Assembly (NCBI GenBank): GCA_945910005.1
Contig: OX246746.1
Span: 41,414,837-41,478,836 of the forward strand
Direction: 5' to 3'
DNA: 64,000 bases
DNA from: Isoperla grammatica
Taxonomy: Eukaryota; Arthropoda; Insecta; Plecoptera; Perlodidae
Position numbers and translations under genes: made by a program. Below the pieces are notes generated by a model. It did no database searches and was not told the DNA's origin. It saw nothing but the letters and a program-made list of their open reading frames with translations. Every line of letters begins with the position of its first letter. The stretch's first letter is position 1. Positions 12,151 through 22,998 of the stretch are shown in pieces.

Positions 12151-14050
12151 AAAGCATATCCACGGAAATCTTGCTACAACTTTCGCAATGCTGACGTATT
12201 AAAATTGGAAAAGATATAAAAATGAACTCTACGTGTGTAGAAATGCAGTAAATTATCCGCAAAGCGATGCCATTTGGCAAGAGATGAGTATAAGCATATA
12301 TAGTAAACATGAGACCGACACCATATTGTCGTTGCGCCTTTTAGATCGCCGGCTAGTTTGATGGGGTGGCAAAGCATTCATTAATTAAGACACTGGCCGG
12401 TATCCAAGCGACTTGGTTATACTTCATAAGCAATTACAGCCAATGGTTGTGTATAACCAAACCAGAAAGTTCCTTTACTGCCGCTTAGTAACACCTAAAT
12501 ACAAGCAAAGCTATGCTAGGAGATAGATAGTTTAGGGCCCTTTCTTAGAGTTACTTTAGAAGTTGTGTTACACTCTCTTGAAGGTGGAAAATAGAATTGA
12601 TGTTCTTACATCACATCTGTAAGGTTTGTGTTCATTTATAAACATTTTGCTGAAAAAAAACATAATTTCATGATAACGCAGTTTTGAGTATTTTTTTTGT
12701 GTGTGTCCGTCATCATCAATTCGCTACGCAAGACAGCGTGCATTTACATTAGGTACTCACAATGTGCATGATTTTTGATACAATTCATAATCTAATTAGA
12801 ACAAATGTTTTGGTTTATTATGCTGATATTGAAAAAAAATAAAATCTATTATAGGTAGGCGTTAGCTTCATTAGCTATCTGAACAAAAGTCAAATTTCCA
12901 GAGAAAGATGACATACTCTGCATTCAATATTAATTATACTGTTTCATTCACTTTCTATAGTACAACACAAAATAATATAATCAAAAATATAATAATAAAA
13001 TTAGTTATAACCTATTATACGTAGATGTGATCTCTATTGTTCTCCAAATAAAATTAAAATTTCCATAGATGAGAAAATCTATATTCTACCGTTTCATCCT
13101 CTTTCTAGTATAATGTAAAACAAAAAATAGAAAAAAGAAAAAAAATTATTTCTAGAATTTATTTTGTACATTACACGCAATCATATCCCCATATAAAATA
13201 ATAGTAAAATACGTCTTCTCTATATCGAAATATGAACGAATCGTTCTCATAAAAAGATATATCTTTTGTAACACGTCGTCGAGCTGTGTTTCTTCGTCCA
13301 GGGTCACCGTTGTTGTGCTTTATGTAATGCACGAGGCTCTTTCTTTCCAGGGATTATGCGATCTGGAAAGTGCAATTTGGCGGGGTTTAAGGTTTTAGCT
13401 GGGTTTTAGTGGTGGAGAATTAAGGGCCCACGGAGCTAACCGCTAGCAATCTGAATAACGGGCTGAGGGCTTAAGAAAGCAGCGAGGAAAGAAAATGCAT
13501 GGATATAATAATACGAAATAAATGCAGAAGAGGATAATTCAGCAGAGAGTGAGAATGACAGATAGGTTAGTGAAACACAGCCAACTAACCAGGGGAAATT
13601 AAAATTAGAATTGAAAATGTGTTCAGAAAAAATACTAAAGATATGCATGTCATATGCGGTATGTGCAGCCAGCCAGAATGGAGACGAATTAGATATGTCG
13701 AGCTTTCCGTTTATCAAACTATTCAGAATCTACACGTGAAGGACACTAATAAATATTTTCAGGTCCCTAGCAGAATTCCCGTTTAAATTACTTAACTAAT
13801 TTAGATGTTCGAATGGTACAAACAATCAATGCCAAAATGTGCATATTAGCTTTAAAATACAATTGAGCTAACCAACAGAATGGAGTGTCCTATGAGTTAA
13901 CTTAAAGAGTTGGCTGTAACGTAGGGAATGGATAAAAAAGTATTATAACAAAGAAAAAAAATCTTCTGAGATATAAATGGTGAAGAGCGGTCGTTTAAAT
14001 GTTACAAGAAGCGCTTGGTGTGTAGTGGACTGATGTGGGTAGGTATACAC
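12151..14050. other. Unassigned AT-rich DNA
   Basis: About 1.9 kb with no supported gene. The 93-codon minus frame at 13436-13717 is hydrophobic but has no motif, and no splice structure is evident. Confidence 0.5.
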
Positions 14051-14162
14051 AGGTATAGGTACACCCACACCCACACCCACACCCACACCCACACCCACAC
14101 CCACACCCACACGCACACGCACACGCAAACGCACACGCACACGCACACGCACACGCACACGC
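14051..14162. repeat. Hexanucleotide array (CCCACA)n then (CGCACA)n
   Basis: About eight CCCACA units pass into about nine CGCACA units with one CAAACG interruption. The two blocks differ by one base per unit, so a variant spread along one half. Open minus-strand frames of V/G/R or A/C residues are translations of the repeat. Confidence 0.97.
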
Positions 14163-14932
14163 TGGCTGACTAGTTACATTGCAATTAGGAAAAACGTTGT
14201 ACGCCATTTTTTTTTATTGTTCAGAAGAGCGAAAACAATATCGAGAAACCCACTCAAAATTACTTCTGTTAGTAAATTAATATGAGATACTAACTTGGAT
14301 TGCACAATACATCACTTTGATTGATTTATTATTTGTCTAGTTTTACACGACTTTCACCCTCTTTCCAAAACCTTCATTCCTGGTAGTTGTTTTTATGAAA
14401 AAATACATCACAAGTCACAACATTATTATAAGTCTTGATGCGCTCAATAAACTATAGTGTACTTATTTGAAAGTGAAAAACAAACATAACATTTTAAACT
14501 GACACACTATTTTCCCACAACGGTCCTTGCTAAGTTAGGAATATATCCCGCTTTAAACAATAAGAGAATATGCGTTTATCATTAGCTGACATCTGCCAAA
14601 GTCAATGAATTCTGTTTTTGCTCCTTCTTTAGCTTCAAGCTCTCCATGCCCGCCCCGTTGTGTACATAACACAAATTTAGTCTTGAAGTTAACTGCTAAG
14701 AAAAAAGAATAGTTTGTTTTGCTGTCCTAATTAGACCTATCCAGTTCCTTGACAGAAGTGCGTAGGAATGTTCGAGAAGTGGGAATTGTTTTGCTTTGCA
14801 GAGTCGTAGCTAAGCCTCGTAATTGAGTGAAAGATGTAGTTTTCATTGGCACTATAGAGAAGGACTTCATTAATTTGTCTTAGTATACAGTTTGGGGGGC
14901 AGAAGTTTGACTGAACTAAGAGTTACTGTAGG
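14163..14932. other. Unassigned DNA
   Basis: No gene or repeat recognised. Confidence 0.5.
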
Positions 14933-15029
14933 CACACGTCACACGTCACACGTCACACGTCACACGTCACACGTCACACGTCACACGTCACACGTCACAC
15001 GTCACACGTCACACGTCACACGTCACACG
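14933..15029. repeat. 7-bp tandem array (CACACGT)n
   Basis: About 14 perfect copies. Each junction creates CACGTCA, the reverse complement of a CRE-like TGACGTG, but this follows from the repeat and is no evidence for regulation. Confidence 0.97.
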
Positions 15030-15329
15030 TTCAGCAGGCTGTTATCAATCTAATAAACAAAACGCTGAACCCAAAACATTCAAGGAAAGGCTTTCAAGAC
15101 GGCAACTATAAAAAGAATAATTAAAGAATAATTAAAGAATAATAAAGATTAATAATAAAAAAATTAATTTACTATTTTTGTTAAGAATGCAAAAGTTATA
15201 TTTGTAAGTACTTTTTTTTTTGGTTTTGTACATAGATAAAATTAAAAATGAGGTTATATTTGGTTTTCATAAATAATGGACAATTTTAAAGATGTATATA
15301 TATATAGGTATGTATATATAAAGTAAGAA

Positions 15330-15420
15330 AACATTTTTCGGTAAAACCAATCCAAAGTTTATTTAAAATAATAAGTCAACGTTTCGACGACATTAGCGTT
15401 GTGGTTTACCGAAAAATGTG
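15330..15420. repeat. Inverted pair around a CAACGTTTCG motif
   Basis: AACATTTTTCGGTAAAACCA at about 15330 is matched in reverse complement by TGGTTTACCGAAAAATGTG at about 15401. The stretch between contains TCAACGTTTCGACG (minus strand: CGAAACGTTGA). The related word CGGTAAAA recurs at 15752 and 15796, so these short sequences may belong to one family with the MITE at 15787-16103. Confidence 0.6.
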
Positions 15421-15471
15421 TTCTTTTTAGTTTACATTTTGCAACCAACAAAATCTAAGAAATCAAATATG

Positions 15472-15472
<1 letters not shown>

Positions 15473-15508
<36 letters not shown>
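15473..15508. repeat. (AT)n microsatellite, left of the hammerhead-like segment
   Basis: About 17 AT units. It is paired with a second (TA)n at 15662-15702; together they frame a 152-bp unique segment. Confidence 0.95.
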
Positions 15509-15511
<3 letters not shown>

Positions 15512-15659
15512 AGAGAGGGTTTTTGGGTATTAGTCCACGTTTTGTGAGGAGGTTGTTCTTTTACATACCTTCTTTCACAACGTTTCGCCGATAAATGTTG
15601 CGGCATCATCAGGTGACAGGTCCGGGTCGCGTGTGTTGTCGTTGCGAACGCCTGGGCTC

Positions 15660-15661
<2 letters not shown>
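15509..15661 (-). mobile_element. Hammerhead-like motif segment between (TA)n runs
   Basis: On the minus strand, near 15575-15617, the order of parts is UCAC, CUGAUGA, a GCCG/CGGC stem with a 10-nt loop, GAAA, CGUU, GUGA. UCAC/GUGA can form stem I, GCCG/CGGC stem II, and the palindrome ACGU a minimal stem III of the kind that would need a dimer. Deviation from the hammerhead consensus: one extra U between CUGAUGA and stem II. Hammerhead motifs are known in the terminal repeats of Penelope-like elements and in retrozymes, so this may be a remnant of one. No protein is encoded. Confidence 0.45.

Positions 15662-15702
<41 letters not shown>
15662..15702. repeat. (TA)n microsatellite, right of the hammerhead-like segment
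   Basis: About 20 TA units. See the segment at 15509-15661. Confidence 0.95.
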
Positions 15703-15704
<2 letters not shown>

Positions 15705-15786
15705 ATGACAAAATATTTTCGTAGACCATGTTTATATAAAATTATTTTTTCGGTAAAAATAATTTGATATATATAAGAATATTAAA

Positions 15787-16103
15787 TTAATTTTACGGTA
15801 AAATACCACGTTGTATTATCAACAAATATGTATTTAAAATACCCTTCGTTCCAAAAGGATTACACCTTTCATTCTCAAGGGACAACACAACAGAAAATTG
15901 AAATTCAATAACAAGAATAGAAACTGGACAACATATAAAATATAACTTTATAGAAAAAACCAAAACAATAACAAACACGGTGTACAAGAGAATTCTGCAC
16001 AATGGTCAAGTAACCTATATCATGATTAATGCAACTGAAACGTAGGGTATTTTCAAAAAATATTTGTTGATAATATAGGGTAGTATTTTACCGTAGAAAT
16101 TAA
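15787..16103. mobile_element. MITE with ~65-bp terminal inverted repeats and TTAA ends
   Basis: The left end (15787-15850) and the reverse complement of the right end (about 16038-16103) align over about 65 bp. Shared words are TTAATTT, ACGGTAAAATAC, TATTATCAACAAATAT and AAAATACCC(T/A)TCGTT(C). TTAA is present at both outer boundaries, compatible with a TTAA target duplication (piggyBac style) or with chance in AT-rich DNA. At 317 bp with no coding capacity it is non-autonomous. Confidence 0.75.
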
Positions 16104-16620
16104 CTTAATATAAACATGAACCACAAAAATTTGATACCGACAATTTAAATACTAGAAAGGGGGTGTTGTGTATCGCAGGGCCCATAATTCTTACCTGGTT
16201 AGCCAATACCTTATGCGAGTGCACGCAACTAACATTTTCAATTTATTGCATTTGTAAGTTCACATTGCGCAGTAGTGTATCGTGATACATAATGGATTCT
16301 TAATTACATCCTATGAATGGGTATGGTGACTAACATACTGTGGTATGAGTGTTTTCAAATAGGCCTATAGAAAGACCGCCTGAGAAGAAGCCGGTGTGGC
16401 TGAGGGTGAAGGCACTACCACTACACCAAGCAGTTTGGATAGAGCAGAACGGAGTGATTCGGCCATAAAGGGGCGTGACCGTATAAATAACAGAAGATGA
16501 ACAAACGGCTGAAGGTGCCTCATTCATTATGTCACTAACCATACCGCCGTCAGGTGTCGTCATTCATTTTATCGGTCTTTCAACAATGTTATTTTTCTTT
16601 GAGTTTTAAAAATAATATAC
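16104..16620. other. Unassigned DNA
   Basis: Contains a 77-codon minus-strand frame (16330-16563) with no recognised domain and no clear splice signals. Nothing else seen. Confidence 0.45.
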
Positions 16621-16624
16621 ACTT

Positions 16625-16755
16625 TTGTGTCTAAAAAACAACTTTTATTTATTTTATTTAGTGTTTTAACGACGTACTCAACCGTTAGGTCATACGACGT
16701 CGGCCTTACGACAGGCAGAGCTACTACCTCGGGCCCAGACGGGGGCAGAAAATAA
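16625..16755 (-). mobile_element. SINE core fragment (mollusc-type by resemblance)
   Basis: TTTATTTATTTTATTTAG is followed by GTTTTAACGACGTACTCAAC and CATACGACGTCGGCC, then CAGGCAGAGC and CGGGCCCAGACGG. I recognise the order 'TGTTTTA(A)CG.CGTACTCAA...TACGACG.CGGCC' as a core very common in mollusc genomes, where it belongs to tRNA-derived SINEs. The A/T-rich end at 16625 would be the 3' tail, giving minus orientation. No tRNA head is seen, so it is 5'-truncated. The family name needs a database match. Confidence 0.6.
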
Positions 16756-19700
16756 CATCATGGCAAAGTTTAAATATGTCGGTTTATGATATGAATGTGA
16801 AGAAAAGTGCGCAGTAAGGAAATATGAACTTAATTATTATAAGATCAACTTTCTTGACACCTTAGCAGATGGTATCTGCATCAATTCGAGGCTATAAAGA
16901 TGATATCAGCCGAAGATATTAGGTGCGCTTTAACCTCTTGCACAATATGTTCTTGCACCGAAGCAAATATGCACCATGTGAATGGAAGCATTTATTAAGG
17001 AGAGAAACTCACGCAATCCAGGATTTTATTTACTTCATTCGTTTCACCGTATATAACATACACTTCGTTACTTCTGGCGAAGGGACCCAGAGCAGTCCTG
17101 AAACGCGTAAACATCAATAATTTAGGCGAGTGTTTCCGAAGTGGCGGAACAACCCGTTGTGTTTTTAATTTTAATATATATATATATATATTATATTTAT
17201 ATTATTTACAAAATATATATGTAAATAATAGAATATCTTCTGTAAATTTCATGACATTTTCATGGCTTTCCGGCTTTCCCTGCAATGCGCCGTTTACAAA
17301 CATTTAGGCTTATAGAATCGCTATGTAAAACCTAATTCTTGAACCTGAAGTTTGAATGTGGGATTATTATCATTATACGATACCAGAAAAACGAGGCGTC
17401 CAAATAAACTGTTTCCTATGTGTAGGTATGCACACATGCACACGCGTCGAATATGCACCAATGTAAACAAAATCAATTTCAGGTAGAACAAAGAAATAAA
17501 AAAAACTAAAATCTCATATAGTTACACAGACGAAACGACAATACCTCTAAAATACGCGCATCGGTAAGTTATCGTGGCAACAACCGGCTACGAGAAGCGC
17601 CCTTGGGTTACCAAACCCACGTCAGCCGCGCCAGCAACTTATCACCTGAGATTTATGACGACAGAAGACGAAGACAAAAACAGATAAATTACTGCGATGT
17701 TATGTTAGGTGTAGATTATTTAAAGATTTTACGGTTCCAAAAGATCTGTGAAGCTAGACTCTACCATCCTAGAGAGCCGGAGACGGCCTGCAACTGACAG
17801 GCAACACTGAAAGAAAGAAACATGGTAGAAGACTCCATGTTATATATTTATCTTCGACTATCACTTTATTTTCTATCATAAGACCTGTGAGAACTGCGTC
17901 TTGAAGACATAAACTGGATGGGGACGTTGTTGCGTAGATATCAGAACAGCCGAACAGGTATAAACTAGAAGATTTAGAATAAATTGAAATTAGCAGTGGA
18001 CTAAATTATTTCTGTATAGCGGTGGGTTGGACGTCTCGTCTCTTACTGAGGGCCCCTCAGTAGAAGAGCTTATGGTTTTTTCACAAGGAAAGCAGATGTC
18101 TAGATTAACTTGTTCATACAGGTAATATTGTATCCAATATCTAAATTCATAACATTCTTGAAAGGGTATGCAAATGTCTAGCTTCAGAAGGGATCAAACG
18201 GAAACATATTTTTGTTTCTATGTTGAGGTATGTGCTTTGGTAGGCCTACTGCTGGTAAGTCCTGAATACTGTAATATGTTTCTCCTATTGGTGTGTTAAT
18301 GATTACTTGAAATAGTTGCCGATGGGTGTACAGTACACTGTACACTGATATCAGAAGCACATTAATAATAAAACAATACATACTTTCTAATAAATTCACC
18401 CATGTCTACAATCTTAATTGTTTAGGAAATTTGAAAGATTAGATTTATTGTTTAATAATTGAAAGCAATCGTTACTGTAATTTGTCTATGTTAGTGAATT
18501 TTATTCAATTATATATTTTATAAGATTCTGCCACGAATACATTAAGTAAATAATCGTAATTTATAAAGAAGCACCGATGACATTCCGCGCTACAAACTTA
18601 TTTTATACTTGAAACAATAATTGTGTTTTGTATTTATTTTTACGAGTTTAAACTAAAAGAAAAAATCAAAACGATCGGTAAATTTAAAGAAGGATTTACG
18701 ATAAACCTGCTTTTCCTGCGGGACATGTAAATCAATAATCAACACTATATTATAGTAATCAAGGTCACATCTCTTCAATTATAAAGGTCTTCTTATAATA
18801 ATTTATTTGGTGAGAGGTTATCAAACGATACAATGACACACAGTTGCTCGGGTAATGTGATGCCAAGTCTTATCCAATGTCCGATCCCGCCAACTTTACC
18901 TCCCCTCCTTGCTTCAAAGCAAAATAATACATTTTCGTGAGAGCGCCACAAACCAGAGCCAAATGTGTGATTTGCAGAGCATTCGTACTACTCACCTCAT
19001 TTCTACATTATTACTTTAATCATACTCATATTTTGGGTCTACATTTACAATGATACTGTGATTTTATGTACTAAGAGTTTTTGTTTAAATTCGATCTAGT
19101 CCGGACACAAACAATTTTTAAACGGAGACTAAAAATTAAAAATTTTAGGGAAGGTTAAAACATGAAAACAAAACATCTATGTTTGTATATCTAACACAAG
19201 CTCTATGTATGTAAAACAAAAAACAGTTTAGTTCTCTAAATGGTGGTCCAAACATAATCAAAATAAGTGGATTTTTGTGCATGTAGTTTGAGTAGTACGA
19301 AAGTATTGCATGCCGGACGCTCAGAGTGGCATTCTGGCCGCACGCAATCCTCTTGAGTACGGCCATTCAATTGCTATGACGATTGACGATGATCAATGAA
19401 ACGTGTCAGAGTAAAGTTATAGAGATGATTTGACATCATAAAATAGTGCGATGAAAAAGAGTAAAATTTGGTATAGCGAAGGCGCAGTCTGCCAAATCGT
19501 TGAATCAGCAAACACCTCAAGGGAATAACAAGTGCAAACGTGTTGCCTATACATTTGACATCGTTACCCTCCAGATAATATACAATAATCTAAAGTGGGC
19601 CGTGTCACAATTACCAGTAGATTGCCGAATGCCGATTGCATTAAAACGCAACATGTTCAGTTGTGGCTTGTAAAACTGAGACAAGTTGCGAAGTCTACCG

Positions 19701-19910
19701 TGTTTTTCAACACCGTGGCTATAAACGTCTCATAAACATCATGTAACCCTCTAGTCTCGCATGCGGTGCTGTCGTGAGGGAAAAATATAAACCGTTTAGG
19801 CCGCTCACTGCTGTCGAGTTCAAATCTGAGGGCCGTTTCGTCATCTCACTACTCGTAGCAAAAACATCTCCAGAACAGCTGTCCGTGGAGAGACAGGCGT
19901 GTTATCTGTC
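16756..19910. other. Unassigned DNA with (TA)n at 17173-17220
   Basis: About 3.1 kb without a supported gene. It includes a TA-rich palindromic stretch at 17173-17225 and a near-palindrome GTGTACAGTACACTGTACAC at about 18327. Short frames (16923-17120, 17603-17797, 18184-18399, 19145-19366) lack domains. Confidence 0.5.
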
Positions 19911-20090
19911 CATGTAGCGCCCGTGGACATGTTGTATCCAATCCATGGACATACGTATTAACTGTCCATGAAAATGGTAAGCCCATCAATGGACATACGG
20001 ATGTATATGCATATCTATCCATGGACATACGTTTTAACTGTCTATGTTAGCATATCCATGGACAGATGTATATGCATATCTATCCACGAC
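19911..20090. repeat. Degenerate repeats of TCCATGGACATACG
   Basis: TCCATGGACATACG or close variants occur at irregular 40-60-bp spacing four to five times, with GATGTATATGCATATCTATCCA appearing twice (about 19992 and 20066). The word TCCATGGAC is shared with the 2-kb satellite that starts 900 bp downstream. Confidence 0.7.
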
Positions 20091-20992
20091 GAATACGTAT
20101 TAGTTCTCGTAATTTAGTTCGTAGATAATACATTTAATAAATGTATTAATATTTATAATTTATATTATATTATCTGCCCATAAAGAGTTGGCCTACCAAT
20201 ATGAATATCTACACTTAATACTTTCTCTGTTCTTCATCAAGGCTAAAACTAAATCCCAGGAAATACGTTTTATCTGTATTATAATATATATCATATCAAA
20301 CATATCTGTGGTACACAGTGAATATTGTCTACGTGGACATAACAACTGGCAGACTTTTATTACGAAGCCAAACATCATCGCGATAGTTTCGTTGGTGGTG
20401 ACAACAGTTTTGGAGCAGTTTCTCCCGACATCAATGTGAAATGGGAGTGAATGGGTTTGAGAGCAGTCAATAAGAAATTGCCCGAGGGTTTGGTTAAAGC
20501 TAGGCGCCTTACAACAGCTATCAATCGAAATAAGGGAGTTCTAGTGACTTCCATCCCGCTTTCGCCCAGGCTACACCTCAAGTGAGCATTAAAACAGATA
20601 GGCAGTATAATATGAGTGCAGAGCTAGTAAAGAGCTCACCATATGTCAATGTGTAAAGAATTTCGTTTGTGATTTTACAGCTGATCACAACTAGTATTTT
20701 ATAGAACTCAATAATTGATTATCTAAGAGTAATGAAATGTGGCAATGAACGATTAACGAAAGTGTATCCCCACATAATGTCCATAGAGTATGAAAACCAA
20801 GAAACATCATCATTTTGCAACTATAGTTACATCAGGAAACTTTCTAACAATTATCCAGATTCTAGGATAAAACGTCTTGCAATATGTATTAAACACAAAT
20901 ATACAAATTAAAGTACATATTAAAAAATGACACAGTGCAACAACATAAGAATACTTCAAAATTGAAAACGCATTTGCAGCTTATTACAAAAC
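20091..20992. other. Unassigned DNA
   Basis: Two overlapping opposite-strand frames at 20188-20439 and 20375-20581 have no recognised domains. No gene called. Confidence 0.45.
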
Positions 20993-22998
20993 ATATATCC
21001 ATGGACCTCACAGTAACCAACAGCCAGCAGTAAACAACAGCCAGTGCATCATGATATCCATGGACCTCACAGTAACCAACAGCCAGCTCAAACAACAGCC
21101 AGTGCATCATGATATCCATGGACCTCACAGTAACCAACAGCCAGCAGTAACAACAGCCAGTGCATCATGATATCCATGGATCTCACAGTAACCAACAGCC
21201 AGCAGTAAACAACAGCCAGTGCATCATGATATCCATGGACCTCACAGTAACCAACAGCCAGCAGTAAACAACAGCCAGTGCATCATGATATCCATGGACC
21301 TCACAGTAACCAACAGCCAGCAGTAAACAACAGCCAGTGCATCATGATATCCATGGACCTCACAGTAACCAACAGCCAGCAGTAAACAACAGCCAGTGCA
21401 TCATATATCCATGGACCTCACAGTAACCAACAGCCAGCAGTAAACAACAGCCAGTGCATATATCCATGGACCTCACAGTAACAACAGCCAGCAGTAACAA
21501 CAGCCAGCAGTAACAACAGCCAGCAGTAAACAACAGCCAGTGCATCATGATATCCATGGACCTCACAGTAACCAACAGCCAGTGCATCATGATATCCATG
21601 GACCTCACAGTAACCAACAGCCAGTGCATCATGATATCCATGGACCTCAGAGTAACCAACAGCCAGTGCATCATGATATCCATGGACCTCACAGTAACCA
21701 ACAGCCAGTGAATCATGATATCCATGGACCTCACAGTAACCAACAGCCAGTGCATCATGATATCCATGGACCTCACAGTAACCAACAGCCAGCAGTAAAC
21801 AACAGCCAGTGCATCATGATATCCATGGACCTCACAGTAACCAACAGCCAGCAGTAACAACAGCCAGTGCATCATGATATCCATGGACCTCACAGTAACA
21901 ACAGCCAGCGGTAAACAACAGCCAGCAGTAAACAACAGCCAGTGCATCATGATATCCATGGACCTCACAGTAACCAACAGCCAGCAGTAACAACAGCCAG
22001 TGCATCATGATATCCATGGATCTCACAGTAACCAACAGCCAGCAGTAAACAACAGCCAGTGCATCATGATATCCATGGACCTCACAGTAACCAACAGCCA
22101 GCAGTAAACAACAGCTAGTGCATCATGATATCCATGGACCTCACAGTAACCAACAGCCAGCAGTAAACAACAGCCAGTGCATCATATATCCATGGACCTC
22201 ACAGTAACCAACAGCCAGCAGTAAACAACAGCCAGTGCATATATCCATGGACCTCACAGTAACAACAGCCAGCAGTAACAACAGCCAGCAGTAAACAACA
22301 GCCAGTGCATCATGATATCCATGGACCTCACAGTAACCAACAGCCAGTGCATCATGATATCCATGGACCTCACAGTAACCAACAGCCAGCAGTAAACAAC
22401 AGCCAGTGCATCATGATATCCATGGACCTCACAATAACCAACAGCCAGCAGTAACAACAGCCAGTGCATTATGATATCCATGGACCTCACAGTAACAACA
22501 GCCAGCAGTAAACAACAGCCAGTGCATCATGATATCCATGGACCACACAGTAACCAACAGCCAGCAGTAAACAACAGCCAGTGCATCATGATATCCATGG
22601 ACCTCACAGTAACCAACAGCCAGCAGTAAACAACAGCCAGTGCATCATGATATCCATGGACCTCACAGTAACAACAGCCAGCAGTAAACCACAGCCAGCA
22701 GTAAACAACAGCCAGTGCATCATGATATCCATGGACCTCACAGTAACCAACAGCCAGCAGTAACAACAGCCAGCAGTAAACAACAGCCAGCAGTAAACAA
22801 CAGCCAGCAGTAAACAACAGCCAGCAGTAAACAACAGCCAGCAGTAAACAACAGCCAGTGCATCATGATATCCATGGACCTCACAGTAACCAACAGCCAG
22901 CAGTAACAACAGCCAGCAGTAAACAACAGCCAGCAGTAAACAACAGCCAGCAGTAAACAACAGCCAGCAGTAAACAACAGCCAGTGCATCATGATATC
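20993..22998. repeat. Two-module satellite array, ~2.0 kb
   Basis: The array is built from two interspersed modules. One is a 16-17-bp unit, CAGCAGTAAACAACAGC. The other is a ~42-bp unit containing TGCATCATGATATCCATGGA then CCTCACAGTAACC. They mostly alternate, giving 58-59-bp composite units. In places the long module repeats alone (21540-21790) or the short one alone (22755-22860, 22905-22985). A rare variant CCATGGATCTCAC at 21176 and 22016 lies exactly 840 bp apart and is followed by matching runs, so there is higher-order duplication. Frames of 60-205 codons on both strands are repeat translations. The right end stops cleanly in the long module (CATGATATC|TGCG). Confidence 0.97.

Noticed and set aside
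15475..15729. 84-codon minus frame
   Set aside because: It is mostly (TA)n translated as YI repeats around a non-coding segment.
16330..16563. 77-codon cysteine-bearing minus frame as a possible exon
   Set aside because: No recognised domain, no clear acceptor or donor, and no supporting neighbours.
20188..20581. Opposite-strand 83- and 68-codon frames
   Set aside because: No family resemblance and no splice context; length is within chance.
21360..21977. 205-codon frame, the longest in the window
   Set aside because: Entirely inside the two-module satellite; its length reflects a repeat period divisible by three over a stretch.
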